Shown: positions 62,682-64,000 of the stretch, in pieces
Layout of the letters: each line of letters opens with the position of its first letter
Numbering within the stretch: position 1 is the first letter of the stretch
Assembly: GCF_021155765.1 (NCBI RefSeq)
Contig: NC_060111.1
Span: forward strand, 7,040,481-7,104,480
DNA: 64,000 nucleotides
Direction of reading: 5' to 3'
Origin: Diprion similis
Taxonomy: Eukaryota; Arthropoda; Insecta; Hymenoptera; Diprionidae
Position numbers and translations under genes: made by a program
The notes under the pieces: generated by a model
Database searches by the model: none
Told to the model about the DNA's origin: nothing
Seen by the model: only the letters and a program-made list of their open reading frames with translations

Positions 62682-64000
62682 TGAATAATATACAAATAAT
62701 ATATAATATGTATTATTCGTGTTTTCCTTGATTTAAAATATTTGCTGCACGTGTTCAATTTTTTCAATAATTATCGATAACCACGTGACGCAGACCATAA
62801 AAATAAGTTATTACGGCACATTTGTCGTTACGGATAAATTACCGCGTATCTATCTAGTTGCCAGTTTTATTACACATCGACGCGTTTCAAGGTGACGTTA
62901 ACTTGTTGACACAGGTGAGAATAGAGAAGAGGGAAGGAAATAAAATAGGGAAATAAAAAATTACATCAAGTACGCGTCGTTGAATCGGAAGCCTACTAGA
63001 TATCGTGGGCTTGCAAGAAATTCAATATTTTTTCGATTCAATCGACCGGAAGGTTAATACAGTGTAATTTAATATAGATATACAATACAAGGTGACGCAT
63101 CACGGGCAACATGTTTTGTCACGCTGACTGAGTTTGAATTGTATGGATTATACTTGGGAAATCGTATTGAGGGTATTTCGGTGAGTCTTTTTTATTTTTT
63201 TCGTTTCCTTGTTTTTTTTTTTTTTTTTTTTTTTTTTTGAAAAATACAGCTATCGCGTTGCACACAAAACCGACGTACGTATCAGTCATGTTTTTTTATT
63301 CTTAAGCGTGGTGTGTAGAGTATACGGAATAAAACATCTTTCGCTTGGTTTTCGATTTTTGGACCACGTGTGCAAGTTTTTTGGCTAGAAGTTACCGAAG
63401 CTAGAGACAAGTATTTGAAAATTGCGAAATAAAGTATGAAGTATAAATTTTTATTTTTTAAGTATACATATATTATTCAATTTGATATTTATCACTTTTC
63501 AGTTAATTGTTTCTAATCCAAAAACCTTCCCACTTCCATCTTAGTATCAAAATATTTTCCATCTCCGACAAAGAATTTGTGAGAAAAATTTGAAAGCAAT
63601 TCGATTAGAGTTGTTCGTAGAAAAAATAGTGTTTTTGTATTTCCGATAGCAATAAAAGTCAAACCCATGGTCCAAGAAATGTAAGACTCGGTAAAAGATC
63701 GTTTCTTTTTTTTTGTGTGTGCGTGTGTGTTTTTTTTTTTTTTTACACTTTAAACCATATTAAAAATAAATAAAATCACCGATGGCGAGGGTAGAGACGT
63801 AGGTCGGTTTACGAAGGAATGCCTTATGTAAATAGGTATATGCTTGACGGAAGAGAATGTGTATATACATATACATATTTCGTCCACCCTATAACGTTTC
63901 GCGATGTAATTGCAAAAAGCGAAGAGAAAAAAGTTAAAAACAAAAGCAGAAATCGCACAATGAGGAGCAGACAGCGTATAAATGACAGCCGAGTTTTTCA
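62682..64000. other. AT-rich non-coding DNA at the window end
   Basis: Long T runs at about 63210-63237 and a GT run near 63715-63730. No supported gene. Confidence 0.5.

Noticed and set aside
1..64000. tRNA and rRNA genes
   Set aside because: I looked for B-box-like GGTTCGAATCC and cloverleaf pairs and for conserved rRNA stretches, and found none convincing.

Overview
This is a eukaryotic nuclear window: AT-rich, with spliced genes, long poly-A/T runs, many microsatellites and abundant short inverted-repeat transposable elements. The coding style and promoter motifs suggest an insect. A hymenopteran such as a sawfly or parasitoid is my guess, but nothing in the sequence proves the order. 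No bacterial, phage, CRISPR or operon-like structure was seen.

Two spliced protein genes can be rebuilt with confidence, both on the minus strand. The first (2108-9043, six coding exons, 397 codons plus stop) encodes an alpha-arrestin (arrestin domain-containing protein). It has complete arrestin N and C domains and a tail with degenerate PPxY motifs. A GC-rich promoter-like block lies upstream (about 9250-9530). The second (26792-31785, three coding exons, 204 codons plus stop) encodes a small Arg-rich C2H2 zinc-finger protein. None of its exons is convincing alone. Splice sites, phases and zinc-finger spacing agree across both introns.

The rest is mostly introns, intergenic DNA and repeats. 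I separate six dispersed families. A is a foldback element of about 1.2 kb (2 copies). B is a 0.55-0.62 kb MITE with TAGGGTGG ends (5 long copies and 1 fragment). C is a TTAA-flanked element (1 full and 1 truncated copy). D, E and F are two-copy repeats of about 640, 830 and 650 bp. Two further small MITEs lie at 1744-1995 and about 10165-10399. All four two-copy families C-F have their copies in inverted orientation. Two of these pairs straddle parts of the two genes.

By region: 0-13 kb holds the arrestin gene, its promoter and introns loaded with repeats. 13-26 kb is gene-poor, with the E palindrome. 26-32 kb is the zinc-finger gene. 32-40 kb is repeats and microsatellites. 40-43 kb has a GC-rich promoter-like block and coding-looking ORFs I cannot name. 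43-50 kb has repeats and a perfect ecdysone-response-type palindrome (48304-48322). 50-64 kb is less repetitive and more GC-balanced, with isolated coding-like fragments and one clean micro-exon candidate, but no gene I can assemble.
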